Part shown: piece after piece, positions 35,783 through 44,676 of the stretch
Layout of the letters: the number at the start of each line of letters is the position of its first letter
Position numbering within the stretch: position 1 is the first letter of the stretch
Source: Mucilaginibacter sp. L3T2-6
GTDB lineage: Bacteria; Bacteroidota; Bacteroidia; Sphingobacteriales; Sphingobacteriaceae
Length of the DNA: 64,000 nucleotides
Direction of reading: 5' to 3'
Assembly (NCBI RefSeq): GCF_030519355.1
Contig: NZ_JAUMKC010000001.1
Span: 124,001 to 188,000, forward strand
Translations under genes and position numbers: made by a program
Notes under the pieces: model-generated
The model's database searches: none
Told to the model about the DNA's origin: nothing
The model's input: only the letters and a program-made list of their open reading frames with translations

Positions 35783-36184
35783 TCACAATAAATCATACGA
35801 ATCCCTTATCCACCCAAAAAGCTGCGGCCTTAGTTCGTTAACATTACTTAGCCTGATGTTATTTTGATACCTGCCTGCTGTCGCGATGGTTTTAATCACC
35901 GGAGGAGTTTCGATCGGTTTGGCTGAATAAAATTTCAGGTCCAGTTGCTTTTGCATTGGGCGGATGACAAAAAAAGTTTGCCGGTGCACAAATGTAATGC
36001 AGTTAGGTGTTGTACCTACCAGAACATCCGGCCAGTCGGCCACTTCAGCCAAAAGCTTATCAAATAGCAGTAACAGCTCATCACTTTTGCCTTTTAATAA
36101 ATCATCCAGACTTACTTTAGCACAATAGTGACTTTGGCTTTCACTAACCAGCTCCCGGTCGCATTTTGGACAGATATATGACAT
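35783..36184 (-). CDS. DUF5655 protein with an N-terminal zinc-ribbon-like motif
   Basis: A 133-aa protein. The front has CPKCDRELVSESQSHYC, with Cys5, Cys8, His19 and Cys21 spaced to bind one zinc. The rest fits DUF5655 (LLLLFDKLLAEVADWPDV, then an ITFVHRQTFFVIRPMQKQLD strand pair), a domain often found in restriction-like or transport-related proteins of unknown role. It is a single minus-strand gene converging with ahcY. Confidence 0.75.
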   Translation of the reverse strand: MSYICPKCDRELVSESQSHYCAKVSLDDLLKGKSDELLLLFDKLLAEVADWPDVLVGTTPNCITFVHRQTFFVIRPMQKQLDLKFYSAKPIETPPVIKTIATAGRYQNNIRLSNVNELRPQLFGWIRDSYDLL

Positions 36185-36224
36185 TGGCTAAACGACAGTT
36201 ATAAACGTAGTTTTTGGCCAGCTA

Positions 36225-37091
36225 TTACAAACTTGCAAGTATGCTATCATCATAAACGGGGTTTGCACCGCGCTTGCCTGCAACAAATGAGCCTACCCTG
36301 CACGCCTTTTCAATCAGTCCCTGCATAGGTTCATTTTTTAAAAGGCCGGTAACAAAAGTGGCTAAAAATGAATCGCCGGCGCCAACGGTATCCACCACGT
36401 TCACAGGGCAACCCGGGTGCTCATAAAACTCGTGATCGTGCCAGGCAATAGCGCCCTCACCGCCACGTGTTACACAAATGGTTTTAGGATGGTATTTTTT
36501 CTGAAATTCAATCATATTTTCCTTGAGGGTTCCATTACTGCCCCCGATGAGCAGAGCAGCCTCGTCCTCGTTCATCTTTACCACGTCGGCCCGGGCTATC
36601 AGTGTTTCAATGGTCTCGAGTGTATAATGGGGCGGGCGCAGATTTACGTCGAATATTTTTAGTGCTGACGTTTCATGCAGCAGGTCTAACAGCGTGTTTT
36701 TAGTGATCTCGCCGCGGCAGGCCAGGCTGCCATATACAATTGCCGAGGCAGACTCAGCTGCCCTGACGAGCGGTGTTTCGATTTGGATGTTATCCCAGGA
36801 TACCGGCTCCGGGATAATGTAGGTAGCGGAACCATGCTCGTCCAGTTGCACAGTTACCTCGCAGGTAGGCAGTGTTTCATCGGTTTGAATAAGGTCGCTG
36901 TAGAGTCCGCTTGATTTAAGAAATTCTACTAGTCCGTCGCCCGAAGTATCCCTACCTACGCGGGATGCAAACAAGACGTTGTTATGCTGCTGCACCAGGT
37001 GACGCGCAACGTTCATCGGGGCGCCGCCGGCAACTTTTTCGTCGCCAAAGGTGTCCCATAAAATTTCGCCGAAGCAAAGAATGTGTTTCAT
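36225..37091 (-). CDS. PfkB family carbohydrate kinase (fructokinase-like)
   Basis: A 288-aa ribokinase-fold kinase. The substrate-binding front is FGEILWDTFGDEKVAGGAPM followed by NVARHLVQ; the catalytic motif VVDTVGAGDSFLATFVTG has the general-base Asp and anion hole. The start text GEILWD is common in fructokinases, so fructose to fructose-6-phosphate is likely but not certain. No sugar transporter or glycosidase is adjacent. Confidence 0.88.
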   Translation of the reverse strand: MKHILCFGEILWDTFGDEKVAGGAPMNVARHLVQQHNNVLFASRVGRDTSGDGLVEFLKSSGLYSDLIQTDETLPTCEVTVQLDEHGSATYIIPEPVSWDNIQIETPLVRAAESASAIVYGSLACRGEITKNTLLDLLHETSALKIFDVNLRPPHYTLETIETLIARADVVKMNEDEAALLIGGSNGTLKENMIEFQKKYHPKTICVTRGGEGAIAWHDHEFYEHPGCPVNVVDTVGAGDSFLATFVTGLLKNEPMQGLIEKACRVGSFVAGKRGANPVYDDSILASL

Positions 37092-37203
37092 AGAGGGGTT
37101 AAAGCTGAAAGGCCAAATCTAAAAGGTTTTTGTAATAATAGCTTATTTGATTTTTTGTTTGTTAATTTAATCCTGTAATCCTTCAAAAGCAGTTCAAAAG
37201 GTT

Positions 37204-37626
37204 ATGAAAAAAATCTTCCTGTCTTGTCTCCTGATTCTTGGCTCTTGCTTTTTCCTGCATGCGCAGGACAAGCAAGCCATCCTGAACGTGCTCGAAACCC
37301 AGCGCATTGCCTGGAATAAAGGCGACATCGATACCTATATGCAGGGCTATTGGCAGTCAGATTCGCTGGCGTTTATCGGTCATACTGCACCTACGTACGG
37401 CTGGAAGCAAACGCTGGAAGGCTATAAGAAAAGCTATCCAAACAAGGCCGCAATGGGGCAGCTTACTTTCACTATTATGAAGGTAAACATCCTCGACCCA
37501 ACTAACGCCTTCGTACTCGGCGCCTGGCATCTCAAACGGGAAAAAGACGCACCCGGCGGTTACTTTACCCTTTGGTTTAGAAAGATAAACGGAGTGTGGA
37601 AAATTGTTTGCGATCATACCTCCTAG
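37204..37626 (+). CDS. Secreted NTF2-like (DUF4440/SnoaL-type) protein
   Basis: A 140-aa protein with a signal peptide ending near LHAQ (~21). The rest is one cone-shaped NTF2-like domain: LNVLETQRIAWNKGDIDTYM at the start and GYFTLWFRKINGVWKIVCDH at the end, typical of DUF4440. Such domains bind small hydrophobic molecules or act as simple enzymes; no function can be assigned. An AraC-type regulator follows after 77 nt on the same strand. Confidence 0.82.
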   Translation: MKKIFLSCLLILGSCFFLHAQDKQAILNVLETQRIAWNKGDIDTYMQGYWQSDSLAFIGHTAPTYGWKQTLEGYKKSYPNKAAMGQLTFTIMKVNILDPTNAFVLGAWHLKREKDAPGGYFTLWFRKINGVWKIVCDHTS

Positions 37627-37703
37627 ATGTGAGATGTAGGACATGAGATAAGCATGGATATTCTTTTGTAACTAATCGTATCCTCTTTCCGTCTTATCTT
37701 CAA

Positions 37704-38516
37704 ATGGTCGAAATTTTTAATGACATCCGGAAAATTTATGAGTTCTATCAACCCTGCGAAGAACTGGCCCGGCATGTTGAATTTATTTCGGAATCGATGC
37801 CCGTTACAGATGAAAATATCAACAGAGCCGAAAAGACCCTGCAGTTTAGCGGCGTAAAAATGTTCCCAAGCTGGACCCCGACATTTTGGATAAACCTCGG
37901 ACCTTATTATTACCTCGCTTCCGGGAAAGAAACCCGTGTCATCAAATCAACTGACGACGTCTTGTTATTGAGAGATGGTACAGTTGAAAGACTTAAACAA
38001 GCTAACGACCATATTTTTACCGTCAAATTTCGGCCGGGCGGACTCGAAGCCGTATTGGGTATCAGTCAGCCGAAGATTGCGGGGCGAGTGGTTAATTTGA
38101 ATGAAATATTACCACCGGCTTTCCTGCAAAAGATCAAGCAGCCTATGCCAGCTGCCGAAAGATTTGAGGTGATGCAGCAATTTTTGCTGAGCAGCTACAA
38201 AAATAAAACGGAAGATTATTACCTGAAATTCGTAACTGATTGTATCGGAAATTACGGTGCCGCGGATATGCAACTTAATACTTCTCAGGTTGCAGAACGG
38301 ATGTTTGTAACCTCAAAAACCATTAACCGCTATTTTAATAAAGTAGTGGGCTTATCACCAAAAAATTATTTCTCCATTATACGCACCCGAACCGCCTTAA
38401 CCACATGGGTAAATCAACGGGAATTGTTTACTCCTTACGATTTTGGCTATTATGATATGAGTCATTTTTATAAGGATGTGGTCAAGTTTACCGGGCGGAA
38501 GTTGTCTTCATTCTGA
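37704..38516 (+). CDS. AraC family transcriptional regulator
   Basis: A 270-aa regulator. The N-terminal ~170 residues form a sensor domain of the kind with a CEELARHVEFIS front and FTVKFRPGGLEAVLG strand. The C-terminal double helix-turn-helix reads NTSQVAERMFVTSKTINRYF and then GYYDMSHFYKDVVKFTGRKL, the usual AraC second helix. It is followed at 65 nt by two secreted hydrolase genes, which are its likely targets (inference). Confidence 0.88.
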   Translation: MVEIFNDIRKIYEFYQPCEELARHVEFISESMPVTDENINRAEKTLQFSGVKMFPSWTPTFWINLGPYYYLASGKETRVIKSTDDVLLLRDGTVERLKQANDHIFTVKFRPGGLEAVLGISQPKIAGRVVNLNEILPPAFLQKIKQPMPAAERFEVMQQFLLSSYKNKTEDYYLKFVTDCIGNYGAADMQLNTSQVAERMFVTSKTINRYFNKVVGLSPKNYFSIIRTRTALTTWVNQRELFTPYDFGYYDMSHFYKDVVKFTGRKLSSF

Positions 38517-38580
38517 TATTGTCCGTTTTTTACTAGATCAGTCGGTCCGGATGTTTTTACTTTGGGAATAAAATTAAATT

Positions 38581-40038
38581 ATGACCAGGTCTATCATATC
38601 ATATGTACTCTGTTTGCTTTTATTTGCCGCCGGTAGCCTGCGGGCCCAACAAAAAGCAGAATATACACCTAAAATTGAACCATGCGACTGTCTCTTTAAA
38701 AACGATAGTCTGAAAACAAGATGCGCTTACCTTGTAGTCCCGGAGAAAAGAAATAAGCCGAACGGCAAAACCATTAAACTGCCTTTTATTTACGTTGAGA
38801 GCAGCAATCCAAATAAACATAAAGACCCTGTGCTATATACCGCCGGCGGTCCGGGAGCAAGTTCATTAAGAGGCGTGCGGTTTATCAATTTCAGGCAGTT
38901 TAGTAAAAACCGGGATTACATTGCCTTTGAGCAGCGGGGGGTAACTTATGCGCAGCCTTGCTTATCCTGCGATGGGATCAGTGAAGCCGTTAAGGAAGCG
39001 TATCGTAAAAATCAGCCGTTGAACAGTGTATTGCTGGGAGCGGTAAAAGCCTGTCGTAAAAAATTGGTAGAGGAAGGCAACGATTTGTCGGCTTATAATA
39101 CAACCGAAAACGCCGCTGATATTGAGGATTTACGACGGGCATTAAAAATCGATTCAATTAACCTCATCGGTATTTCCTACAGCGGCGGGCTGATGCTGAC
39201 TGTATTGAGAAATTACCCGCAGCATATCCGTTCTATAGTCCTGGATTCTGCTTTGCCTGGCTTTGTTAATTATGAGGAGGATGCCTTGTTTAGCATCGAT
39301 GCCTCTTTTAACAAGATTTTCAGCAATTGCGAGCGGGACTCTGCCGCCAAGCGGCAGTATAGTAACCTGCGCCAACGCTTTCACCGGTATTTTACGGATA
39401 TCGGCAATAAGGATTTTAGCCTGCGCTATTTGGAAAAAGGCGCGAAGGACAGCATCACCATCAAATACCATCGCAGCGAGCTGATAGATTTTTTGATGAA
39501 CAACCTGCAGGACAACCGCCAGCTAAAAAATGTACCGTATTACATTACCCAAATTATCGATGGCAAGCAGCATGATTGCATGAAGACCTATTTTGACGGG
39601 ATTTTTAATTCCGGTAAGGATAACACCCTGGGCATGCGGTACTCCATGTACTGTTCAGAGCAAATACATTATGCCAATCAAACCCTGATTGACAGGCAGG
39701 ACGAGATATTTCCTTACCTTGCCGGGTACAGGTTTAACGATGTAGACCACCCGATATGCAGTTGCTGGAAGGTGCAGCCCGTTAGTCCGGTTGCTAAAAT
39801 GCCGGTATATTCCAATGTACCGGCGCTGCTGTCGACCGGTGATACTGACCCTTATTGCCCTGCGTTTTATAACGATGTAATCAGCCATTACATGCCGAAC
39901 AGCCAGCGGGTGTTGTTTACCGATAAAACCCACGGCCCCGCGCTGAACACGAGGGAAGGAGATGTATTGATCGCTGAATTTATCGATAACCCTTATCGAA
40001 AGGTAAAAGTTGATGGCGTAAAAATCAAGACCTGGTAA
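38581..40038 (+). CDS. Secreted alpha/beta hydrolase, prolyl-aminopeptidase-like
   Basis: A 485-aa protein with a signal peptide (cleavage near LRAQ, ~22). The fold is that of TAP/prolyl aminopeptidase-like hydrolases: oxyanion loop YTAGGPGASSLRG, nucleophile elbow GISYSGG (Ser201), acid in STGDTDPYCP, and base His in DKTHGPALN. Two Cys pairs near the front (CDC, CLSC) suggest disulfides. Likely cleaves peptides or esters outside the cytoplasm. A second hydrolase starts 2 nt after the stop, so the two are coupled. Confidence 0.85.
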   Translation: MTRSIISYVLCLLLFAAGSLRAQQKAEYTPKIEPCDCLFKNDSLKTRCAYLVVPEKRNKPNGKTIKLPFIYVESSNPNKHKDPVLYTAGGPGASSLRGVRFINFRQFSKNRDYIAFEQRGVTYAQPCLSCDGISEAVKEAYRKNQPLNSVLLGAVKACRKKLVEEGNDLSAYNTTENAADIEDLRRALKIDSINLIGISYSGGLMLTVLRNYPQHIRSIVLDSALPGFVNYEEDALFSIDASFNKIFSNCERDSAAKRQYSNLRQRFHRYFTDIGNKDFSLRYLEKGAKDSITIKYHRSELIDFLMNNLQDNRQLKNVPYYITQIIDGKQHDCMKTYFDGIFNSGKDNTLGMRYSMYCSEQIHYANQTLIDRQDEIFPYLAGYRFNDVDHPICSCWKVQPVSPVAKMPVYSNVPALLSTGDTDPYCPAFYNDVISHYMPNSQRVLFTDKTHGPALNTREGDVLIAEFIDNPYRKVKVDGVKIKTW

Positions 40039-40040
40039 AC

Positions 40041-41222
40041 ATGAAGAAGATATTTTTAACGGTCTGCCTGTCCATAGTTAGTTTCTTAACTATTGCCCAA
40101 AAGGCTGATAACCGCATTGTAATTGGCACAGTCGATACAATTCAATCTAAGGTCCTTAATGAGAAACGTTTATTGCTGATTCATGTGCCCGAAGGCGCTA
40201 AAAGCGGGCGTTTTCCGGTATTGTATATATTGGACGGCGAATCTCATTTTTATTCGGCTGTAGGTATTGTAAATCAGATGGCCGGTGTAATTCCCGATAT
40301 GATCATTGTCGGCATTACCAATACCGTGCGCGACCGGGATCTTACGCCAACGGCCGTAAAAGACAAAAATCCATCTGGCGGCGGCGAAAACTTCCTTGGA
40401 TTTATTCAGAAGGAGCTGATTCCCTATGTTGATTCCAAATATCCCACAGCGCCCTACCGGATTTTCAGCGGCCATTCCTTAGGAGGATTAACAGTGATGA
40501 ACGCGTTCTTGACGCATGGTAACCTTTTCAACGCCTATATCGCAATCGACCCAAGCCTGTGGTGGGACGATCAGCGCTGGATCAAAAAGTGTGAAAATGA
40601 ACTGCCCAACCGCAGTTTTAATAATAAATCGCTGTTTGTAGCTATCGCGAACAACATCCCGCCAGGATTAGATACCGTTTCTGTAATGAACGACAAAAGC
40701 GAAATGAGCCTTATTCCTCGTGCCGTGCTTCCGTTTGTTGCCGCTCTGCGAAAAACGCGTCCTCCAGGCTTACGGTGGGCATCCAAGTTTTATCCCGATG
40801 AGCGACATGGTACTGTTGAATTAATTGCAGAATATGATGCACTGCGTTATTTGTTTAACTACTACCAGTTTCGCACCAGCCAGTTTAACGGTCACCCGGA
40901 ACTTAACCCGGATTCGGTATTAACCGCTCATTTTAAAACCATATCGGCGCATTTTGGCTATACGGTAAAGCCGACCGAAGATATTGTAAACAGCCTTGCC
41001 TATAGTGTCTGGGGCTCCGGAAATGCCGGACAGGCCTATAAATTATTTAAACGCAATACCGAAGAATACCCGCAAAGCGGAAACGCTTTTGATAGCCTGG
41101 GTGATTTCTACTCAGGAACAGGGCAGAAGCAAAAGGCTATTGAAGCTTACACGCATTCGTTAAAACTTCAGGAAACTGCTGATACAAGAAGGAAACTGAA
41201 CGAGCTGAACGGACAACGGTAA
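40041..41222 (+). CDS. Secreted esterase-D-like alpha/beta hydrolase with TPR-like tail
   Basis: A 393-aa exported protein (signal to ~20). It belongs to the esterase PF00756 type (Fes/IroE, feruloyl esterase-like): FPVLYILDGESHF, nucleophile elbow FSGHSLGGL (Ser146), and WASKFYPDERHGTVEL with the likely base His. Residues ~330-390 form two TPR-like helical pairs (QAYKLFKRNTEEYPQSGNAF, KQKAIEAYTHSLKLQET). Role could be siderophore or ester cleavage. It is coupled to the preceding hydrolase. Confidence 0.85.
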   Translation: MKKIFLTVCLSIVSFLTIAQKADNRIVIGTVDTIQSKVLNEKRLLLIHVPEGAKSGRFPVLYILDGESHFYSAVGIVNQMAGVIPDMIIVGITNTVRDRDLTPTAVKDKNPSGGGENFLGFIQKELIPYVDSKYPTAPYRIFSGHSLGGLTVMNAFLTHGNLFNAYIAIDPSLWWDDQRWIKKCENELPNRSFNNKSLFVAIANNIPPGLDTVSVMNDKSEMSLIPRAVLPFVAALRKTRPPGLRWASKFYPDERHGTVELIAEYDALRYLFNYYQFRTSQFNGHPELNPDSVLTAHFKTISAHFGYTVKPTEDIVNSLAYSVWGSGNAGQAYKLFKRNTEEYPQSGNAFDSLGDFYSGTGQKQKAIEAYTHSLKLQETADTRRKLNELNGQR

Positions 41223-41233
41223 AATGGATAAGT

Positions 41234-42565
41234 CTACACTTTCGGCAGCTTATACCCGTTATGGTATTCCTTCATCAAATATTCTTTATTAATCGCCTTA
41301 TCCGTAAACTCGTGGGTGGCATCATTCCATTCCAGTTTTTTGCCGCTGCGGTAGGCTATATTCCCCATCTGGGCTACAGTGGCTACATGAGCCCCGGCCT
41401 GTATCGGGCAATGCAGGTCTTCCATTTTGCGCGATTTTACCACGCTTACAAAGTTTTCCCAATGTTTATCCAGCCCGTCGTCTGATTTGGCTACAAAGGG
41501 CTTACTTACTTTATTGCCGCTTTGCCGCTCTTCTATCACTTCCCATCCGCCGCGGTTAAGTATCAGCGTGCCGTTGTTACCAATATAGGCAATGCCGTGG
41601 TCGCGGTTGTATGAGCCGTTATCGATGCCCATAGCTGAATCCCAAACCATATTAAAGCCGTCAAACTCGTAAAGCGTGGTTAGCGTGTCGGGTGTTTCTT
41701 CGGCTAATTCAGGATAGGCAAACCGGCCACCCAGAGCAGACACTGATTTTGGTATGGGCGATTTCATCCCCAGCAAGCCATAATCGAGCAAATGCACGCC
41801 CCAGTCGGTCATTAGTCCACCCGCATAATCCCAGAACCAGCGAAAGTTAAAATGAAACCGGCTGGCGTTGAACGGTACTGTTTTAGCCGGACCGAGCCAC
41901 GCCGCATAGTTTACACCGGCAGGCGGAGCGGTGTCAGGTACCACAGCGCCGGGCTTCATCCAGCCCTGGTAGCACCAAACTTTTACCGTACGTATGTTAC
42001 CCAGCTGGCCGCTTTGCACAAAGTCAACCGCGTCTTTAAAATGCTGCTGGCTGCGTTGCCATTGCCCTGCTTGCACTACTTTGTTATATTTTTGCTGCGC
42101 GGCAACCATCGCACGGCATTCTCCAATAGAATTACCCACAGGTTTTTCAACGTACACATCCTTGCCGGCTTCAACAGCGTGCATCATGATCATGGCATGC
42201 CAATGGTCAGGTGTGCCAATAATAACTGCGTCGATATCTTTTTGGTCCAGCAGGGCCCGGTAATCATCAAATTTTTTAATTTTCGAAATGTCATAACCGG
42301 TTTTGGCGAGATCGGCGAGGCGTTTATCCATTACATTTTTATCTACATCGCAAACAGCTACCAGGTTTACGCCTGGTATTTTTAGTGCCGATGTGGTGTC
42401 GGCCCAACCCATGCCGTTGATACCGATAGCGCCGATATTTAGCTGGTCGCTTGGCGGCATACCGGGTTTAAAAATGGCGAAAGCGCTATTGTTTAATGCC
42501 GATGTTAAAATACTGCCGCCGGCAACGATAGCAGATTTTTGCAGGAAATCTCTTCGGGAGCTCAT
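41234..42565 (-). CDS. Exported Gfo/Idh/MocA family oxidoreductase
   Basis: A 443-aa NAD(P)-dependent dehydrogenase with a twin-arginine signal (SSRRDFLQKSAIVAGG) that takes the folded, cofactor-loaded enzyme out. The Rossmann front is LNIGAIGINGMG, and the family motif YVEKPVGNS supplies the catalytic Lys; DWGVHLLDYGL carries the later His. In Bacteroidota these enzymes act on sugars or glycosides, sometimes as retaining glycosidases. Substrate unknown. It converges with the esterase gene. Confidence 0.88.
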   Translation of the reverse strand: MSSRRDFLQKSAIVAGGSILTSALNNSAFAIFKPGMPPSDQLNIGAIGINGMGWADTTSALKIPGVNLVAVCDVDKNVMDKRLADLAKTGYDISKIKKFDDYRALLDQKDIDAVIIGTPDHWHAMIMMHAVEAGKDVYVEKPVGNSIGECRAMVAAQQKYNKVVQAGQWQRSQQHFKDAVDFVQSGQLGNIRTVKVWCYQGWMKPGAVVPDTAPPAGVNYAAWLGPAKTVPFNASRFHFNFRWFWDYAGGLMTDWGVHLLDYGLLGMKSPIPKSVSALGGRFAYPELAEETPDTLTTLYEFDGFNMVWDSAMGIDNGSYNRDHGIAYIGNNGTLILNRGGWEVIEERQSGNKVSKPFVAKSDDGLDKHWENFVSVVKSRKMEDLHCPIQAGAHVATVAQMGNIAYRSGKKLEWNDATHEFTDKAINKEYLMKEYHNGYKLPKV

Positions 42566-42756
42566 AATTTACTGTAATTGGTTCAGCTAAAATTAAGGTT
42601 AATTTCAGGATAAACAAGTGTGTTTTTTACAATTAAAAAAATATTATAAATCTCTGGCGATTTTGTCCTCAGATATCGTTTGTAGTCGATGGTTGATATA
42701 TTTCGCGGCACGGATATGACGACACGGTTACTGGCAAACGAAATCTTTACCAGTTT

Positions 42757-43818
42757 TTATCCATGGATCCGCGGTTTCAGCCAATGTTTTTTCAGCCATT
42801 CTCTTACCGGTTCATCATATAGTTTTAATCCGGCGTAGGCCAGCAGGATAAAGAACACAAATAACCCGCATGCAACGGGGACAATTTGCGATGGGGCCGG
42901 TTTTTCATTGGCTATCCAGGCTGTATAGATGTATATGAAAGGATAATGCAAAATATAAATAGGATAGGAGATGGCCCCCGAAAATTTGCAAAGCTTTGCC
43001 CACCTGCCGTCTATTTTTCCCCCGGCGCCAGCAGAAACAATGACAGGGAATACAAATATCACAATAGCTGCCTCATAGTAGCCATTAAAGCTATAGGTTG
43101 GTATAAAAAACAAAATTAATAAGATGACCGAGCAAACGGTATAAGCCATTGGTATCCGGATAAGCTTTCCGGTGCGGAATAATAGCAGGCCTGCAAAGAA
43201 TGGGAATACCATGCGTACAACGGCAATCCAAAAGGTATCATACCCCCAGCCGGTACCTAAGTCGCCGTGATAATTGGCGGCGTAAACAACCGCTCCTGCA
43301 CTGATAATGATAACTACCCATAAGGCGCTTTTGCTCATAAAGCGGCCAACCAAAGCATACAGCACGTTGGCAATGTACTCCTGCAAAAGCGACCAGCACG
43401 GCCCGTCGAGGGGATGGGTCTCGCCCCAGCCGCGTACATCCGGCGACGGCAATAATGTAAAACTAATGAGCGTAACGCCTATCAGTTTTAAAATGCTGGT
43501 ATGCGCCATGCCGTTGGTGTACGGATCGAAGTAAAAACCTATCGCCCCGATTAAAACACCTGCTATAACCAGGGGGTGTAACCTAACCAGTCTTATCTTA
43601 AAAAATTCCCATACCGTCATTCCCTTTGCCCAGCGATCATCATACGCATAGCCTATCACAAAACCCGAAAGCATGAAGAAAAAATCGACGGCCAGGTAGC
43701 CATGATGCATTGGGTGATTAACCGGTATGCCGAAATAAGCCTCCAGTAAGTGATAGATAACAACCAGGATAGCCGCAGTTCCGCGCAGCCCGTCTAAAAT
43801 CGGGTAGTGAGGTTTCAT
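42757..43818 (-). CDS. Acyltransferase 3 family membrane protein
   Basis: A 353-aa protein with about ten membrane helices, of the OafA/YrhL/NodX type. It starts with PILDGLRGTAAILVVIYHLL, holding the conserved catalytic-type His, followed by HGYLAVDFFFMLSGFVIGYAY. These enzymes add acetyl or other acyl groups to surface sugars. Length is usual for the form without an extra periplasmic domain. Stand-alone gene. Confidence 0.9.
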   Translation of the reverse strand: MKPHYPILDGLRGTAAILVVIYHLLEAYFGIPVNHPMHHGYLAVDFFFMLSGFVIGYAYDDRWAKGMTVWEFFKIRLVRLHPLVIAGVLIGAIGFYFDPYTNGMAHTSILKLIGVTLISFTLLPSPDVRGWGETHPLDGPCWSLLQEYIANVLYALVGRFMSKSALWVVIIISAGAVVYAANYHGDLGTGWGYDTFWIAVVRMVFPFFAGLLLFRTGKLIRIPMAYTVCSVILLILFFIPTYSFNGYYEAAIVIFVFPVIVSAGAGGKIDGRWAKLCKFSGAISYPIYILHYPFIYIYTAWIANEKPAPSQIVPVACGLFVFFILLAYAGLKLYDEPVREWLKKHWLKPRIHG

Positions 43819-43883
43819 TAAATGGTTTAAATAAATCGGTTCGCTAAAAATAGCAGTATTAATCGATTTTATAACCAGTTAAA

Positions 43884-44228
43884 TCATTTCAGAAAATCTC
43901 CGTCAATTATTAGCAGTTTTACCCCATTTTCGGTAATGGAACGATGGGAACTTAAATCGTCCGACACGATATAGCTCATTCCTTCAGTAAGGTTAAAACT
44001 TTCACCGGTTTGTAACTCAGTGGTAAATCCTCCTTCAAGGCAATGAACAATATGCCCTTTCTGGCACCAGTGGTCGGCCAGGTAACCTTTGGTATATTCC
44101 ACCATCCGTACCCTTAAGCCCCCGAATTGCAGGGTTTGCCATAAGGCAATCCCGGTAGTGCCCGGATGGTTTGTTTTTTCGGTTTTTTTCCAGTCTATAA
44201 CTTGAAACGGGATAGCTGCGGATTGCAT
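43884..44228 (-). CDS. Single-domain cupin-fold protein
   Basis: A 114-aa protein with one cupin barrel. The first cupin motif reads ADHWCQKGHIVHCLEGGF and the second region is GMSYIVSDDLSSHRSITENG, so His and Cys residues could bind a metal. This is the small cupin type noted for a conserved DH-W-C segment. Substrate unknown. A 43-bp tandem repeat with palindromes (44281-44409) lies just upstream of its start and may control it. Confidence 0.82.
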   Translation of the reverse strand: MQSAAIPFQVIDWKKTEKTNHPGTTGIALWQTLQFGGLRVRMVEYTKGYLADHWCQKGHIVHCLEGGFTTELQTGESFNLTEGMSYIVSDDLSSHRSITENGVKLLIIDGDFLK

Positions 44229-44280
44229 AGTTAAATTCAGATTTTATGAGATTTGGCAGTAAAAGGCGAAAATGTAGAGG

Positions 44281-44409
44281 TGCAAAAGCCGTTTTGCCCG
44301 TAACAAAAATGCCCCCGGAAATGGGCAAAACCTGTTTTGCCTGTAACATAAAATTGACCAAAAACAGGCAAAATCCGTTTTGCCCATCTGCAAAAAAGCT
44401 TCCTGAACG
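44281..44409. repeat. 43-bp tandem repeat with three evenly spaced palindromes
   Basis: Three diverged 43-bp units start near 44281, 44324 and 44367. Each begins with a TTTTGC palindrome: GCAAAAGCCGTTTTGC (44282-44297), GGCAAAACCTGTTTTGCC (44324-44341) and GGCAAAATCCGTTTTGCC (44367-44384). The centres are exactly 43 bp apart. Units 1 and 2 also share CGTAACAAAAATG / TGTAACATAAAATTG. The block is 54-180 nt upstream of the leftward cupin gene, so the palindromes could be operators or RNA hairpins in its leader. Confidence 0.8.
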
Positions 44410-44676
44410 GGCTAAAACCACTATGGTCGTTCGGTATAAAAAGGCGGCGCAGTATCTTAAATCAAATAAAAACAGGGTGTTTTAAGTCTGATTTAGTCGT
44501 TTCGCCTGTTTAAATCGCCGTAAAATATTTTTGAAAAGTATTTTTCAGCAACACCTCTTATCCAGCAATTAACTGAAAGGTTTCTGTCAAATATACCGAA
44601 ATTTTCCTCGTAACTACTGACGCAACTCTGTCAGCAATGCTGTCTTTTTGCTAAAGATCCGAAACCTGGATCAAGG
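44410..44676. other. Gene-free gap
   Basis: The rest of the gap between the repeat block and the histidine kinase stop. It is A/T-rich with no recognisable gene; a plus-strand ORF that runs through the repeat into it (44246-44485) has no protein-like features. Confidence 0.4.

Noticed and set aside
44246..44485. Plus-strand ORF of 79 codons upstream of the cupin gene
   Set aside because: It translates the 43-bp tandem repeat and nearby A/T-rich DNA and has no recognisable domain. It could be reconsidered if ribosome profiling showed translation.
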